Assembly (NCBI GenBank): GCA_916700875.1
Contig: CAKAKS010000004.1
Coordinates: 11,118,534-11,182,533, forward strand
Length of the DNA: 64,000 nucleotides
Reading direction: 5' to 3'
DNA from: Sebastes aleutianus
Lineage: Eukaryota > Chordata > Actinopteri > Perciformes > Sebastidae
Shown here: positions 1 through 12,020 of the stretch, piece after piece
How positions within the stretch are numbered: position 1 is the stretch's first letter
Layout: each line of letters begins with the position of its first letter
Notes under the pieces: generated by a model
The model's input: the letters and a program-made list of their open reading frames with translations, nothing else
Told to the model about the DNA's origin: nothing
Database searches by the model: none
Translations under genes and position numbers: made by a program

Positions 1-1384
1 AACAATATTTTTTGCCTAGATGAATAGACTTAACAGGTTACAGACATAGGAATAGTCACACTGAATACAATTAAAGGATTTAATGGGCGTGTGCGTAAAG
101 TTAGTTTGGAGCGCCCGCAGCGCAGCGCGGACTGCTCCTCTGTTTACCTGCTGTAGTACCGCAGTTAACCGGATCGGCTTGTGCGTGCGCGAACGTTGGT
201 TTGAGGGAAAGGACAACACATTTGGGCTTTCCAGGGTAAGTTAAGAAAGAAAACGTAAACAGAAAACTGTTCTCCAACTTTTCATTGTGAAAGAGCAACA
301 ATGAGTCATGATCATTGGTCGTTGACCAGAACTGTTACTTCATCATTCACTCAGTCAATCCGGCCGACCAGTCCTGAGACTAACCAGGCTCTCTCTCCAG
401 AGGAGCTCTGAACCTGGTCCCCGCGGCTCCTGTTGTGAGAAGGGCTGATAGTCCTCATGTAGCTCAGAGGAGAGCCGGTCCGAGCCTCTACTCCAGACTG
501 ACCCTCTAGTCAGAAAGGAGCTGTCCTCTAGGCTGATCTTCAGTGACCTTCAGTCAGCCTAGAGGAGAGGTTCCGGCCGGATCTGCTCCGAACAACCTAG
601 CTTTCCAGCCAATCCCCTTCACGGGTTTCTCCTTTGGAGAAAGCTGATAGTCCTCATGTAGCTCAGAGGAGAGCCGGTCTGAGCCTCTACTCCGAACTGA
701 CCCCGTTGTCAGAAAGGAGCTGTCCTCTAGGCTGACCTTCAGTCAGTGACCTTCCAGTCAGTGACCTTCCAGTCAGCCTACAGCAGAGGTTCCGGCCGGA
801 TCTGCTCCGGACAACCTAGCTTTTCAGCAATCTCCTAGGTAGGAAATTTTAACCTGATCGCAGCGCGGGTTCTATAAGTAAACTTTTCGAGCGAGGACTG
901 TGACGTCAGTCATGACGTCTGTGTTGACATCAGGTCAGTCATGACATCACAGACTTTGATCTCCGATCAACCAATCAGTGGGCTAAATGCTATAGTTTAT
1001 TCAACGTCAGCATCTATATTATTAAATGAAATCATGAATAGCTCTTACCCAGAATCAGGGTTATTAAATGTATTCAGATGATGAAATATAGTCATTTAAA
1101 TGCTGTTGAAACAACAGTTATACTGGATGTAACCTGGACATTTCATAAAACCTTGTTGTGGGGAATCAGGTCGGAGCGTCATAGCCTTTTAACATTTGAC
1201 GTAGTAATGTGCAGAAATTGTCAGGAAATAACAGTAAAGTAAGATGAGAAAAATCAATATAATGACAAGTTGTAGTATTAGAATTACCTGTAATTACTAT
1301 TGGGTAATTATAGAGTAAAATCAAAACAAAATCTCTTTATGACTTTATGACAGCTGCTAAATCAGGCCATGTGGCAGACGGAAA

Positions 1385-1615
1385 AGTATAAAAAATAAAG
1401 TTTGAAAAATGCTGAAAAAAAAGACTGAAAAATGTTTGAAAAAAAAGTTTGAAAAATGTGGGGAAAAAAAGTCTGAAAAATGTTGGAAAAAATGTCTGAA
1501 AAAAGTCTGAAAAATGTTGGAAAATAAAGTATAAACAATGTCTGAAAAAGGTAAAAAAAAAAAAAAAAAAAGTCTGAAAAATGTCCCAAAAAAAAGTCTG
1601 AAAAATGTCTGTCGT
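1385..1615. repeat. A-rich gtctgaaaaatg tandem repeat (unit 1)
   Basis: Irregular tandem copies of an A-rich motif (aaagtctgaaaaatgt and variants with ttgg or cccc) are present, including an 18-A run near 1554. The same tract recurs in unit 6 (10325-10555) and shortened in units 2-5 (about 2941-3010, 4817-4910, 6464-6545, 8042-8110). The Phe-rich frames on the minus strand are its translation and are not coding. Confidence 0.85.
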
Positions 1616-3164
1616 GAACACTATTTATTTATTTATTTTGGGTGGAGGTGACTGCACTGTTAAGTATTTCCCAGTAAAATAACAGTAAAGAACTGGCAGC
1701 AGGGTTGCCTTTATGTTACTGTAAAATTAACATTATTATACTGTCGCTGAAATTTACAGCTTTGTACTGTTAATGAAAAATACAGTTTGAACTGGTTGTT
1801 TTTTATTAATTTCACAGTATTTCACAGTTAATTTACTGTTTAAAGATACATTATATAGCTGTTTTTCACCTTTCTTTTACATTATCTTACTGATTTGTTT
1901 TAATGCACTATTAGGTTGTATTTTTTACATACATTTTAATAAACAATATTTTTTTGCCTAGATGCATAGACTTAGCAGGTTACAGACATAGGAATAGTGA
2001 CACTGAATACAATTAAAGGATTTAATGGGCGTGTGCGTAAAGTTAGTTTGCAGCGCCCGCAGCGCGGCGCGCTCTGCTCCTCTGTTTACCTGTGTGTAGT
2101 ACGGCAGGTAACCGGATCGGCTTGTGCGTGCGCGAATGTTGGTTTGAGGGAAAGGACAACGCATTTGGGCTTTACAGGGTAAGTTAAGAAAGAAAACGTA
2201 AACAGAAAACTGTTCTCCAACTTTTCATTGTGAAAGAGCAACAATGAGTCATGATCATTGGTCGTTGACCAGAACTGTTACTTCATCATTCACTCTGTCA
2301 ATCCGGCCGACCAGTCCTGAGACTAACCAGGCTCTCTCTCCAGAGGAGCTCTGAACCTGGTCCCCGCGGCTCCTGTTGTGAGAAGGGCTGATAGTCCTCA
2401 TGTAGCTCAGAGGAGAGCCGGTCCGAGCCTCTACTCCAGACTGACCCTCTAGTCAGAAAGGAGCTGTCCTCTAGGCTGATCTTCAGTGACCTTCAGTCAG
2501 CTTAGAGGAGAGGTTCCGGCCGGATCTGCTCCGAACAACCTAGCTTTCCAGCCAATCCCCTTCACAGGTTCCTCCTTTGGAGAAAGCTGATAGTCCTCAT
2601 GTAGCTCAGAGGAGAGCCGGTCTGAGCCTCTACTCCGAACTGACCCCGTTGTCAGAAAGGAGCTGTCCTCTAGGCTGACCTTCAGTCAGTGACCTTCCAG
2701 ACAGTGACCTTCCAGTCAGCCTACAGCAGAGGTTCCGGCCGGATCTGCTCCGGACAACCTAGCTTTTCAGCAATCTCCTAGGTAGGAAATTTTAACCTGA
2801 TCGCAGCGCGGGTTCTATAAGTAAACTTTTCGAGCGAGGACTGTGACGTCAGTCATGACGTCTGTGTTGTCATAAAGTCAGTCATAACATCAAAGACGAT
2901 GATCTCAGATCAACCAATCAGTGGGCTAAATGCTATAGTTTAAAAAAAAAAAAAAAAAGTCTGAAAAATGTCCCCAAAAAAAGTCTGAAAAAATGTCTGA
3001 AAATGTCTGTCGTGAACATTATTTATTTATTTGTTTATTAAAGTTTTTATGGTGAACTTGTCCTGCAGTATGATTAAGACTGATAATGATAATGAGGATA
3101 TGGAGAGAAACGATTGTGTGAGAGCCGCTTTATTTCCTCACTTTGTTAATTTACACTCTCCATA

Positions 3165-3533
3165 CTGGTGAAGATGTTTTGGGTGGAGGTGACTGGTGAA
3201 GATGTTTTGGGTGGAGGTGACTGGTGAAGATGTTTTGGGAGGAGGTGACTGGTGAAGATGTGCTGGGTGGAGTTGACTGGTGAAGATGTTTTGGGTGGAG
3301 GTGACTGGTGAAGATGTTTTGGGTGGAGGTGACTGGTGAAGATGTTTTGGGAGGAGGTGACTGGTGAAGATGTGCTGGGTGGAGTTGACTGGTGAAGATG
3401 TTTTGGGTGGAGGTGACTGGTGAAGATGTTTTGGGTGGAGGTGACTGGTGAAGATGTGCTGGGTGGAGTTGACTGGTGAAGATGTGCTGGGTGGAGTTGA
3501 CTGGTGAAGATGTGCTGGGTGGAGGTGACTGCA
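3165..3533. repeat. 28-bp minisatellite, 13 copies (unit 2)
   Basis: The monomer is ggtgaagatgttttgggtgg plus aggtgact, 28 bp. Thirteen copies are present. Variants follow a four-monomer order (ttttgggt, ttttgggt, ttttggga, gtgctgggt with agttg) twice in succession, giving a 112-bp higher-order repeat. Because 28 is not a multiple of 3, a 28-residue peptide period (3 x 28 bp) appears in minus-strand frames. These 127-134 aa open frames are artefacts, not genes. Confidence 0.95.
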
Positions 3534-5066
3534 TTGTTAAGAATTTCCAAGTAAAATAACAGTAAAGAACTGGCAGTAGGGTTGCCTTTATGTTACTGTA
3601 AAATTAACATTATTATACTGTCGCTGAAATTTACAGCTTTGTACTGTTAATGAAAAATACAGTTTGAACTGGTTTTTTTTAAATTAATTTCACAGTATTT
3701 TACAGTTAATTTACTGTTTAAAGATACATTATATAGCTGTTTTTCACCTTTCTTTTACATTATCTTACTGATTTGTTTTAATGCACTATTAGGTTGTATT
3801 TTTTACATACATTTTAATAAACAATATTTTTTGCCTAGATGAATAGACTTAGCAGGTTACAGACATAGGAATAGTCACACTGAATACAATTAAAGGATTT
3901 GATGCGCGTGTGCGTAAAGTTAGTTTGGAGCGCCCGCAGCGCGGCGCGCTCTGCTCCTATTTACCTGCTGTAGTACCGCAGGTAACCGGATCGGCTTGTA
4001 CCTGCGCGAATGTTGGTTTGAGGGAAAGGACAACGCATTTGGGCTTTACAGGGTAAGTTAAGAAAGAAAACGTAAACAGAAAACTGTTCTCCAACTTTTC
4101 ATTGTGAACGAGCAACAATGAGTCATGATCATTGGTCGTTGACCAGAACTGTTACTTCATCATTCACTCTGTCAATCCGGCCGACCAGTCCTGAGACTAA
4201 CCAGGCTCTCTCTCTAGAGGAGCTCTGAACCTGGTCCCCGCGGCTCCTGTTATGAGAAGGGCTGATAGTCCTCATGTAGCTCAGAGGAGAGCCGGTCCGA
4301 GCCTCTACTCCAGACTGACCCTCTAGTCAGAAAGGAGCTGTCCTCTAGGCTGACCTTCAGTGACCTTCAGTCAGTTTAGAGGAGAGGTTCCGGCCGGATC
4401 TGCTCCGAACAACCTAGCTTTCCAGCCAATCCCCTTCACGGGTTCCTCCTTTGGAGAAAGCTGATAGTCCTCATGTAGCTCAGAGGAGAGCCGGTCTGAG
4501 CCTCTACTCCGAACTGACCCCGTTGTCAGAAAGGAGCTGTCCTCTAGGCTGACCTTCAGTCAGTGACCTTCCAGTCAGTGACCTTCCAGTCAGCCTACAG
4601 CAGAGGTTCCGGCCGGATCTCCTCCGGACAACCTAGCTTTTCACCAATCTCCTAGGTAGGAAATTTTAACCTGATCGTAGCGCGGGTTCTATAAGTAAAC
4701 TTTTCGAGCGAGGACAGTGACGTCAGTCATGACGTCTGTGTTGACATCAGGTCAGTCATGACATCACAGACTTTGATCTCCGATCAACCAATCAGTGGGC
4801 TAAATGCTAAAGTTTAGGAAAAAAAAGAAAAAGTCTGAAAAATGTCCCCAAAAAAAGTCTGAAAAAAGTCTGGAAAAAATGTCTGGAAAAAATGTCTGAA
4901 AAATGTCTGTCGTGAACACTATTTATTTATTTATTTATTAAAGTTTTTATGGTGAACTTGTCCTGCAGTATGATTAAGACTGGTAATGATAATGAGGATA
5001 TGGAGAGTAACGATTGTGTGAGAGCCGCTTTATTTCCTCACTTTGTTAATTTACACTCTCCATATT

Positions 5067-5179
5067 GGTGAAGATGTTTTGGGTGGAGGTGACTGGTGAA
5101 GATCTGCTGGGTGGAGTTGACTGGTGAAGATGTGCCCGGTGGAGGTGACTGGTGAAGATGTGCTGGGTGGAGGTGACTA
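5067..5179. repeat. 28-bp minisatellite, 4 copies (unit 3)
   Basis: This is the same monomer family as in unit 2, reduced to four copies, one with a cccgg variant. It ends directly at a CACTGTTAAG motif (5180). Confidence 0.9.
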
Positions 5180-6698
5180 CACTGTTAAGAATTTCCCAGT
5201 CAAATAACAGTAAAGAACTGGCAGCAGGGTTGCCTTTATGTTACTGTAAAATTAACATTATTATACTGTCGCTGAAATTTACAGCTTTGTACTGTTAATG
5301 AAAAATACAGTTTGAACTGGTTTTTTTTATCAATTTCACAGTATTTTACAGTTAATTTACTGTTTTAAGATACATTATATAGCTGTTTTTCACCTTTCTT
5401 TTACATTATCTTACTGATTTGTTTTAATGCACTATTTAGGTTGTATTTTTTACATACATTTTAATAAACAATATTTTTTGCCTAGATGAATAGACTTAGC
5501 AGGTTACAGACATAGGAATAGTCACACTGAATACAATTAAAGGATTTGATGCGCGTGTGCGTAAAGTTAGTTTGGAGCGCCCGCAGCGCGGCGCGCTCTG
5601 CTCCTGTTTACCTGTGTGTAGTACCGCAGGTAACCGGATCGGCTTGTGCGTGCGCGAATGTTGGTTTGAGGGAAAGGACAACACATTTGGGCTTTACAGG
5701 GTAAGTTAAGAAAGAAAACGTAAACAGAAAACTGTTCTCCAACTTTTCATTGTGAAAGAGCAACAATGAGTCATGATCATTGGTCGTTGACCAGAACTGT
5801 TACTTCATCATTCACTCAGTCAATCCGGCCGACCAGTCCTGAGACTAACCAGGCTCTCTCTCTAGAGGAGCTCTGAACCTGGTCCCCGCGGCTCCTGTTG
5901 TGAGAAGGGCTGATAGTCCTCATGTAGCTCAGAGGAGAGCCGGTCCGAGCCTCTACTCCAGACTGACCCTCTAGTCAGAAAGGAGCTGTCCTCTAGGCTG
6001 ATCTTCAGTGACCTTCAGTCAGCTTAGAGGAGAGGTTCCGACCGGATCTGCTCCGAACAACCTAGCTTTCCAGCCAATCCCCTTCACAGGTTCCTCCTTT
6101 GGAGAAAGCTGATAGTCCTCATGTAGCTCAGAGGAGAGCCGGTCTGAGCCTCTACTCCGAACTGACCCCGTTGTCAGAAAGGAGCTGTCCTCTAGGCTGA
6201 CCTTCAGTCAGTGACCTTCCAGACAGTGACCTTCCAGTCAGCCTACAGCAGAGGTTCCGGCCGGATCTGCTCCGGACAACCTAGCTTTTCAGCAATCTCC
6301 TAGGTAGGAAATTTTAACCTGATCGTAGCGCGGGTTCTATAAGTAAACTTTTCGAGCGAGGACTGTGACGTCAGTCATGACGTCTGTGTTGTCATAAAGT
6401 CAGTCATAACATCAAAGACGATGATCTCCGATCAACCAATCAGTGGGCTAAATGCTATAGTTTAAAAAAAAAAAAAAAATTCTGAAAAATGTCCCCAAAA
6501 AAAGTCTGAAAAAAGTCTGGAAAAAATGTCTGAAAATGTCTGTCGTGAACACTATTTATTTATTTATTTATTAAAGTTTTTATGGTAAACTTGTCCTGCA
6601 GTATGATTAAGACTGATAATGATAATGAGGATATGGAGAGTAACGATTGTGTGAGAGCCGCTTTGTTTCCTCACTTTGTTAATTTACACTCTCCATAC

Positions 6699-6756
6699 TG
6701 GTGAAGATGTGCTGGGTGGAGTTGACTGGTGAAGATGTGCTGGGTGGAGGTGACTG
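6699..6756. repeat. 28-bp minisatellite, 2 copies (unit 4)
   Basis: Two gtgctgggt-type monomers are present, followed at once by CACTGTTAAG at 6757. This is the shortest B-type array, so copy number varies 2 to 14 between adjacent units. Confidence 0.9.
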
Positions 6757-8264
6757 CACTGTTAAGACTTTCCCAGTAAAATAACAGTAAAGAACTGGCA
6801 GCAGGGTTGCCTTTATGTTACTGTAAAATTAACATTATTATACTGTCGATGAAATGTACAGCTTTGTACTGTTAATGAAAAATACAGTTTGAACTGGTTG
6901 TTTTTTATCAATTTCACAGTATTTTACAGTTAATTTACTGTTTTAAGATACATTATATAGCTGTTTTTCACCTTTCTTGTACATTATCTTACTGATTTGT
7001 TTTAATGCACTATTTAGGTTGTATTTTTTACATACATTTTAATAAACAATATTTTTTGCCTAGATGCATAGACTTAGCAGGTTACAGACATAGGAATAGT
7101 CACACTGAATACAATTAAAGGATTTAATGGGCGTGTGCGTAAAGTTAGTTTGGAGCGCCCGCAGCGCGGCGCGCTCTGCTCCTCTGTTTACCTGCTGTTG
7201 TACCGCAGGTAACCGGATCGGCTTGTGCGTGCGCGAATGTTGGTTTGAGGGAAAGGACAACACATTTGGGCTTTACAGGGTAAGTTAAGAAAGAAAACGT
7301 AAACAGAAAACTGTTCTCAAACTTTTCATTGTGAAAGAGCAACAATGAGTCATGATCATTGGTCGTTGACCAGAACTGTTACTTCATCATTCACTCAGTC
7401 AATCCGGCCGACCAGTCCTGAGACTAACCAGGCTCTCTCTCCAGAGGAGCTCTGAACCTGGTCCCCGCGGCTCCTGTTGTGAGAAGGGCTGATAGTCCTC
7501 ATGTAGCTCAGAGGAGAGCCGGTCCGAGCCTCTACTCCAGACTGACCCTCTAGTCAGAAAGGAGCTGTCCTCTAGGCTGACCTTCAGTGACCTTCAGTCA
7601 GCCTAGAGGAGAGGTTCCGGCCGGATCTGCTCCGAACAACCTAGCTTTCCAGCCAATCCCCTTCATGGGTTCCTCCTTTGGAGAAAGCTGATAGTCCTCA
7701 TGTAGCTCAGAGGAGAGCCGGTCTGAGCCTCTACTCCGAACTGACCCCGTTGTCAGAAAGGAGCTGTCCTCTAGGCTGACCTTCAGTCACTGACCTTCCA
7801 GTCAGTGACCTTCCAGTCAGCCTACAGCAGAGGTTCCGGCCGGATCTGCTCCGGACAACCTAGCTTTTCAGCAATCTCCTAGGTAGGAAATTTTAACCTG
7901 ATCGTAGCGCGGGTTCTATAAGTAAACTTTTCGAGCGAGGACTGTGACGTCAGTCATGACGTCTGTGTTGACATGACGTCAGTCAAGACATCAAAGACGA
8001 TGATCTCAGATCAACCAATCAGTGGGCTAAATGCTAAAGTTTAAAAAAAAAAAAAAAAAGTCTGAAAAATGTCTGAAAAAGTCTGAAAAAATGTCTGAAA
8101 AATGTCTGTCGTGAACATTATTTATTTATTTGTTTATTAAAGTTTTTATGGTGAACTTGTCCTGCAGTATGATTAAGACTGATAATGATAATGAGGATAT
8201 GGAGAGAAACGATTGTGTGAGAGCCGCTTTATTTCCTCACTTTGTTAATTTACACTCTCCATAC

Positions 8265-8657
8265 TGGTGAAGATGTGCCGGGTGGAGGTGACTGGTGAAG
8301 ATGTTTTGGGTGGAGGTGACTGGTGAAGATGTTTTGGGAGGAGGTGACTGGTGAAGATGTGCTGGGTGGAGTTGACTGGTGAAGATGTTTTGGGTGGAGG
8401 TGACTGGTGAAGATGTTTTGGGTGGAGGTGACTGGTGAAGATGTTTTGGGAGGAGGTGACTGGTGAAGATGTGCTGGGTGGAGGTGACTGGTGAAGATGT
8501 GCTGGGTGGAGGTGACTGGTGAAGATGTTTTGGGAGGAGGTGACTGGTGAAGATGTGCTGGTGGAGTTGACTGGTGAAGATGTGCTGGGTGGAGTTGACT
8601 GGTGAAGATGTGCTGGGTGGAGTTGACTGGTGAAGATGTGCTGGGTGGAGGTGACTG
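8265..8657. repeat. 28-bp minisatellite, 14 copies (unit 5)
   Basis: Fourteen monomers, one of them 27 bp (gtgctggtgg), show the same four-monomer higher-order pattern as unit 2. The minus-strand 136-aa frame here is a repeat artefact. Confidence 0.95.
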
Positions 8658-10599
8658 CATTGTTAAGAATTTCCCAGTAAAATAACAGTAAAGAACTGGC
8701 AGCAGGGTTGCCTTTATGTTACTGTAAAATTAACATTATTATACTATCGCTGAAATTTACAGCTTTGTACTGTTAATGAAAAATACAGTTTGAACTGGTT
8801 GTTTTTTATTAATTTCACAGTATTTTACAGTTAATTTACTGTTTAAAGATACATTATATAGCTGTTTTTCACCTTTCTTTTACATTATCTTACTGATTTG
8901 TTTTAATGCACTATTAGGTTGTATTTTTTACATACATTTTAATAAACAATATTTTTTTGCCTAGATGCATAGACTTAGCAGGTTACAGACATAGGAATAG
9001 TGACACTGAATACAATTAATGGATTTGATGCTCGTGTGCGTAAAGTTAGTTTGGAGCGCCCGCAGCGCGGCGCACTCTGCTCCTCTGTTTACCTGTGTGT
9101 AGTACGGCAGGTAACCGGATCGGCTTGTACCTGCGCGAATGTTGGTTTGAGGGAAAGGACAACGCATTTGGGCTTTACAGGGTAAGTTAAGAAAGAAAAC
9201 GTAAACAGAAAACTGTTCTCAAACTTTTCATTGTGAAAGAGCAACAATGAGTCATGATCATTGGTCGTTGACCAGAACTGTTACTTCATCATTCACTCAG
9301 TCAATCCGGCCGACCAGTCCTGAGACTAACCAGGCTCTCTCTCCAGAGGAGCTCTGAACCTGGTCCCCGCGGCTCCTGTTGTGAGAAGGGCTGATAGTCC
9401 TCATGTAGCTCAGAGGAGAGCCGGTCCGAGCCTCTACTCCAGACTGACCCTCTAGTCAGAAAGGAGCTGTCCTCTAGGCTGATCTTCAGTGACCTTCAGT
9501 CAGCTTAGAGGAGAGGTTCCGACCGGATCTGCTCCGAACAACCTAGCTTTCCAGCCAATCCCCTTCACGGGTTTCTCCTTTGGAGAAAGCTGATAGTCCT
9601 CATGTAGCTCAGAGGAGAGCCGGTCTGAGCCTCTACTCCGAACTGACCCCGTTGTCAGAAAGGAGCTGTCCTCTAGGCTGACCTTCAGTCAGTGACCTTC
9701 CAGTCAGTGACCTTCCAGTCAGCCTACAGCAGAGGTTCCGGCCGGATCTGCTCCGGACAACCTAGCTTTTCAGCAATCTCCTAGGTAGGAAATTTTAACC
9801 TGATTGCAGAGCGGGTTCTATAAGTAAACTTTTCGAGCGAGGACTGTGACGTCAGTCATGACGTCTGTGTTGACATCAGGTCAGTCATGACATCACAGAC
9901 TTTGATCTCCGATCAACCAATCAGTGGGCTAAATGCTATAGTTTATTTAACGTCAGCATCTATATTATTAAATGAAATCATGAATAGCTCTTACCCAGAA
10001 TCAGTGTTATTAAATGTATTCAGATGATGAAATATAGTCATTTAAATGCTGTTGAAACAACAGTTATACTGGATGTAACCTGGACATTTCATAAAACCTT
10101 GTTGTGGGGAATCAGGTCGGAGCGTCATAGCCTTTTAACATTTGACGTAGTAATGTGCAGAAATTGTCAGGAAATAACAGTAAAGTAAGATGAGAAAAAT
10201 CAATATAATGACAAGTTGTAGTATTAGAATTACCTGTAATTACTATTGGGTAATTATAGAGTAAAATCAAAACAAAATCTCTTTATGACTTTATGACAGC
10301 TGCTAAATCAGGCCATGTGGCAGACGGAAAAGTCTAAAAAATAAAGTTTGAAAAATGCTAAAAAAAAAGACTGAAAAATGTTTGAAAAAAAAGTTTGAAA
10401 AATGTGGGGAAAAAAAGTCTGAAAAATGTTGGAAAAAATGTCTGAAAAAAGTCTGAAAAATGTTGGAAAATAAAGTATAAACAATGTCTGAAAAAGGTAA
10501 AAAAAAAAAAAAAAAAGTCTGAAAAATGTCCCAAAAAAAAGTCTGAAAAATGTCTGTCGTGAACACTATTTATTCATTTATTTTGGGTGGAGGTGACTG

Positions 10600-11345
10600 C
10601 ACTGTTAAGTATTTCCCAGTAAAATAACAGTAAAGAACTGGCAGCAGGGTTGCCTTTATGTTACTGTAAAATTAACATTATTATACTGTCGCTGAAATTT
10701 ACAGCTTTGTACTGTTAATGAAAAATACAGTTTGAATTGTTTTTTTGTTTTTTTTATTAATTTCACGGTATTTTACAGTTAATTTACTGTTTAAAGATAC
10801 ATTATATAGCCGTTTTCACCTTTCTTTTAAATTATCTTACTGATTTGTTTTAATGCACTATTTAGGTTGTATTTTTTACATACATTTTAATAAACATTAT
10901 TTTTTGCCTAGATGAATAGACTTAGGAATAGTCACACTAAATACAATTAAAGGCACTTGTTAGGAAAAAGGCTATAATAGACTTGTTGACACTTTTCCCA
11001 AAATGTCTGTCTATAGCTGGCCACAGGCACAGAATGCAAACCATAACAACATGTGAGCGAAGAACAATAAAGCTAATTCACTGATTTTACAATCATGTAC
11101 AATGTACAAGCCTCACATGTGCAGATCAGGTCCCAGAATTAAAATAATACTGCATGAAACTGTTACTGATGATACTTTAGACAGTTGATCTGCAGTAAAG
11201 TACTGTTTTTTAAGAATGCATAGTTCAGTTAAAAAACGGCCTATGAGTGTAATTTAAGTTGTTTTTTTTAACAGCACTGTCTTTAGCAATAACAGGTTAA
11301 TACTGTTGAAATCCTGCTGTAAATTAACAGCAATTGTTTACAGTG
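10600..11345. mobile_element. CACTG-ended (CACTA/EnSpm-like) DNA element in the minisatellite
   Basis: The left end at 10600 reads CACTGTTAAG and the right end, as reverse complement from 11345, reads CACTGTAAAC. The left flank is minisatellite ending gactg. The right flank resumes with tggtgaagatgtgccggg, one further minisatellite copy. Removing the element and one TG restores the intact monomer junction gactggtgaag. CACTG termini with a 2-3 bp duplication are typical of CACTA/EnSpm elements. The element is about 746 bp and has no transposase, so it is non-autonomous. Its left half is also present in every macrosatellite unit. Confidence 0.6.
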
Positions 11346-11430
11346 TGGTGAAGATGTGCCGGGTGGAGGTGACTGGAGGAGGCAGAGTGTGTGGCGCACC
11401 GCGGTGGCGCACTGGAGACAGTCTGATAGT

Positions 11431-11473
11431 TGCATATAGCTGTTTGCATATAGCTGTTTGCATATAGCTGTTT
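11431..11473. repeat. 14-bp direct repeat x3
   Basis: The unit tgcatatagctgtt occurs three times in tandem in the flank just right of the macrosatellite. Nothing else is recognisable between 11380 and 11930. Confidence 0.85.
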
Positions 11474-11928
11474 TCATTTTGACTATGTATACTGTATCTG
11501 TCCCTATCTAATAAAACATAAATAAATTAATAAGTCATGTTATGTTCACTGCAGCGATTTTACACAACTTTATGAAAACTAATATCGTACTTGGTGATAT
11601 CTGCACACTATTAGAAGATCTTATTAAAACTATAATTTCCAGAATACAATCATTTTACATGCTGCTTCGTTTCCGACTGTCATTCATCTTGTCTGCAATT
11701 CGCGCACCACACTCCTCTCTCTTTCTCTCCTCCTCTCCCTCCTGCTCTGTACCTGTAGACCGTCAGCGCACCGTGCACCCCGCCCCTCCCTGCTTGATGG
11801 TATGATCCTTGTCTGTCATCACCTGATTGGTCGCACGGAAGTCATTAACACAACATTCAGTCACAGTTAGTGCATGGAGTGCCCGTGGCGCGGAGAAGAT
11901 CGTCCTATCATTCTGCGTTGAATTAATA

Positions 11929-12020
11929 AAAAAAAAAAGAAGACGGGAGCCGGCTCTTATCGTTCACTTAAAAGAGCCGGCTCTTAGAACTGCTCGTTCG
12001 TGACCGTCACATCACTACTG
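11929..12020. mobile_element. Probable hAT-type terminal fragment
   Basis: As reverse complement from 12020 the sequence reads cagtagtgatgtgacggtca, which resembles the CAGTGATG termini of teleost hAT elements. Just inside lie two copies of the palindrome GAGCCGGCTC (11947-11956 and 11974-11983), the kind of subterminal motif expected at a transposon end. I could not find a matching left terminus, so the boundary there is unknown. Confidence 0.4.

Larger units (their letters stand above)
1..10957. repeat. Macrosatellite array of six 1.6-1.95 kb units
   Basis: Six tandem units can be phased on the motif aacaatatttttt-gcctagatg at 1, 1942, 3820, 5467, 7045 and 8945, with a decayed seventh start at 10893. 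Periods are about 1941, 1878, 1647, 1578, 1900 and 1948 bp. Each unit runs: AT-rich lead; GC-rich block with many CpGs; a donor-like CAGGGTAAGT; an internal dimer of about 200 bp; a TGACGTCA-containing block; A-rich gtctgaaaaat repeats; minisatellite; CACTGTTAAG boundary. Units 1 and 6 (type A) carry an extra AT-rich segment (about 1003-1380 and 9945-10310) and almost no minisatellite. Units 2-5 (type B) instead carry the 28-bp minisatellite. Short open frames inside the array are low-complexity or recur as repeat shadows, and I see no real gene. The left edge lies outside the window. Confidence 0.95.

Noticed and set aside
1337..1621. Phe-rich 94-aa frame, also seen at 10303-10566
   Set aside because: Translation of the A-rich gtctgaaaaat tract on the opposite strand.
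3146..3550. 134- and 127-aa minus-strand frames rich in His, Pro, Ser, Thr
   Set aside because: They translate the 28-bp minisatellite in different frames; the 28-residue period is three monomers. No start context or independent sequence.
11542..11805. 87-aa frame containing AILHNF, reminiscent of Harbinger transposase C-termini
   Set aside because: Only a few residues match and the rest is not similar; no flanking coding sequence.
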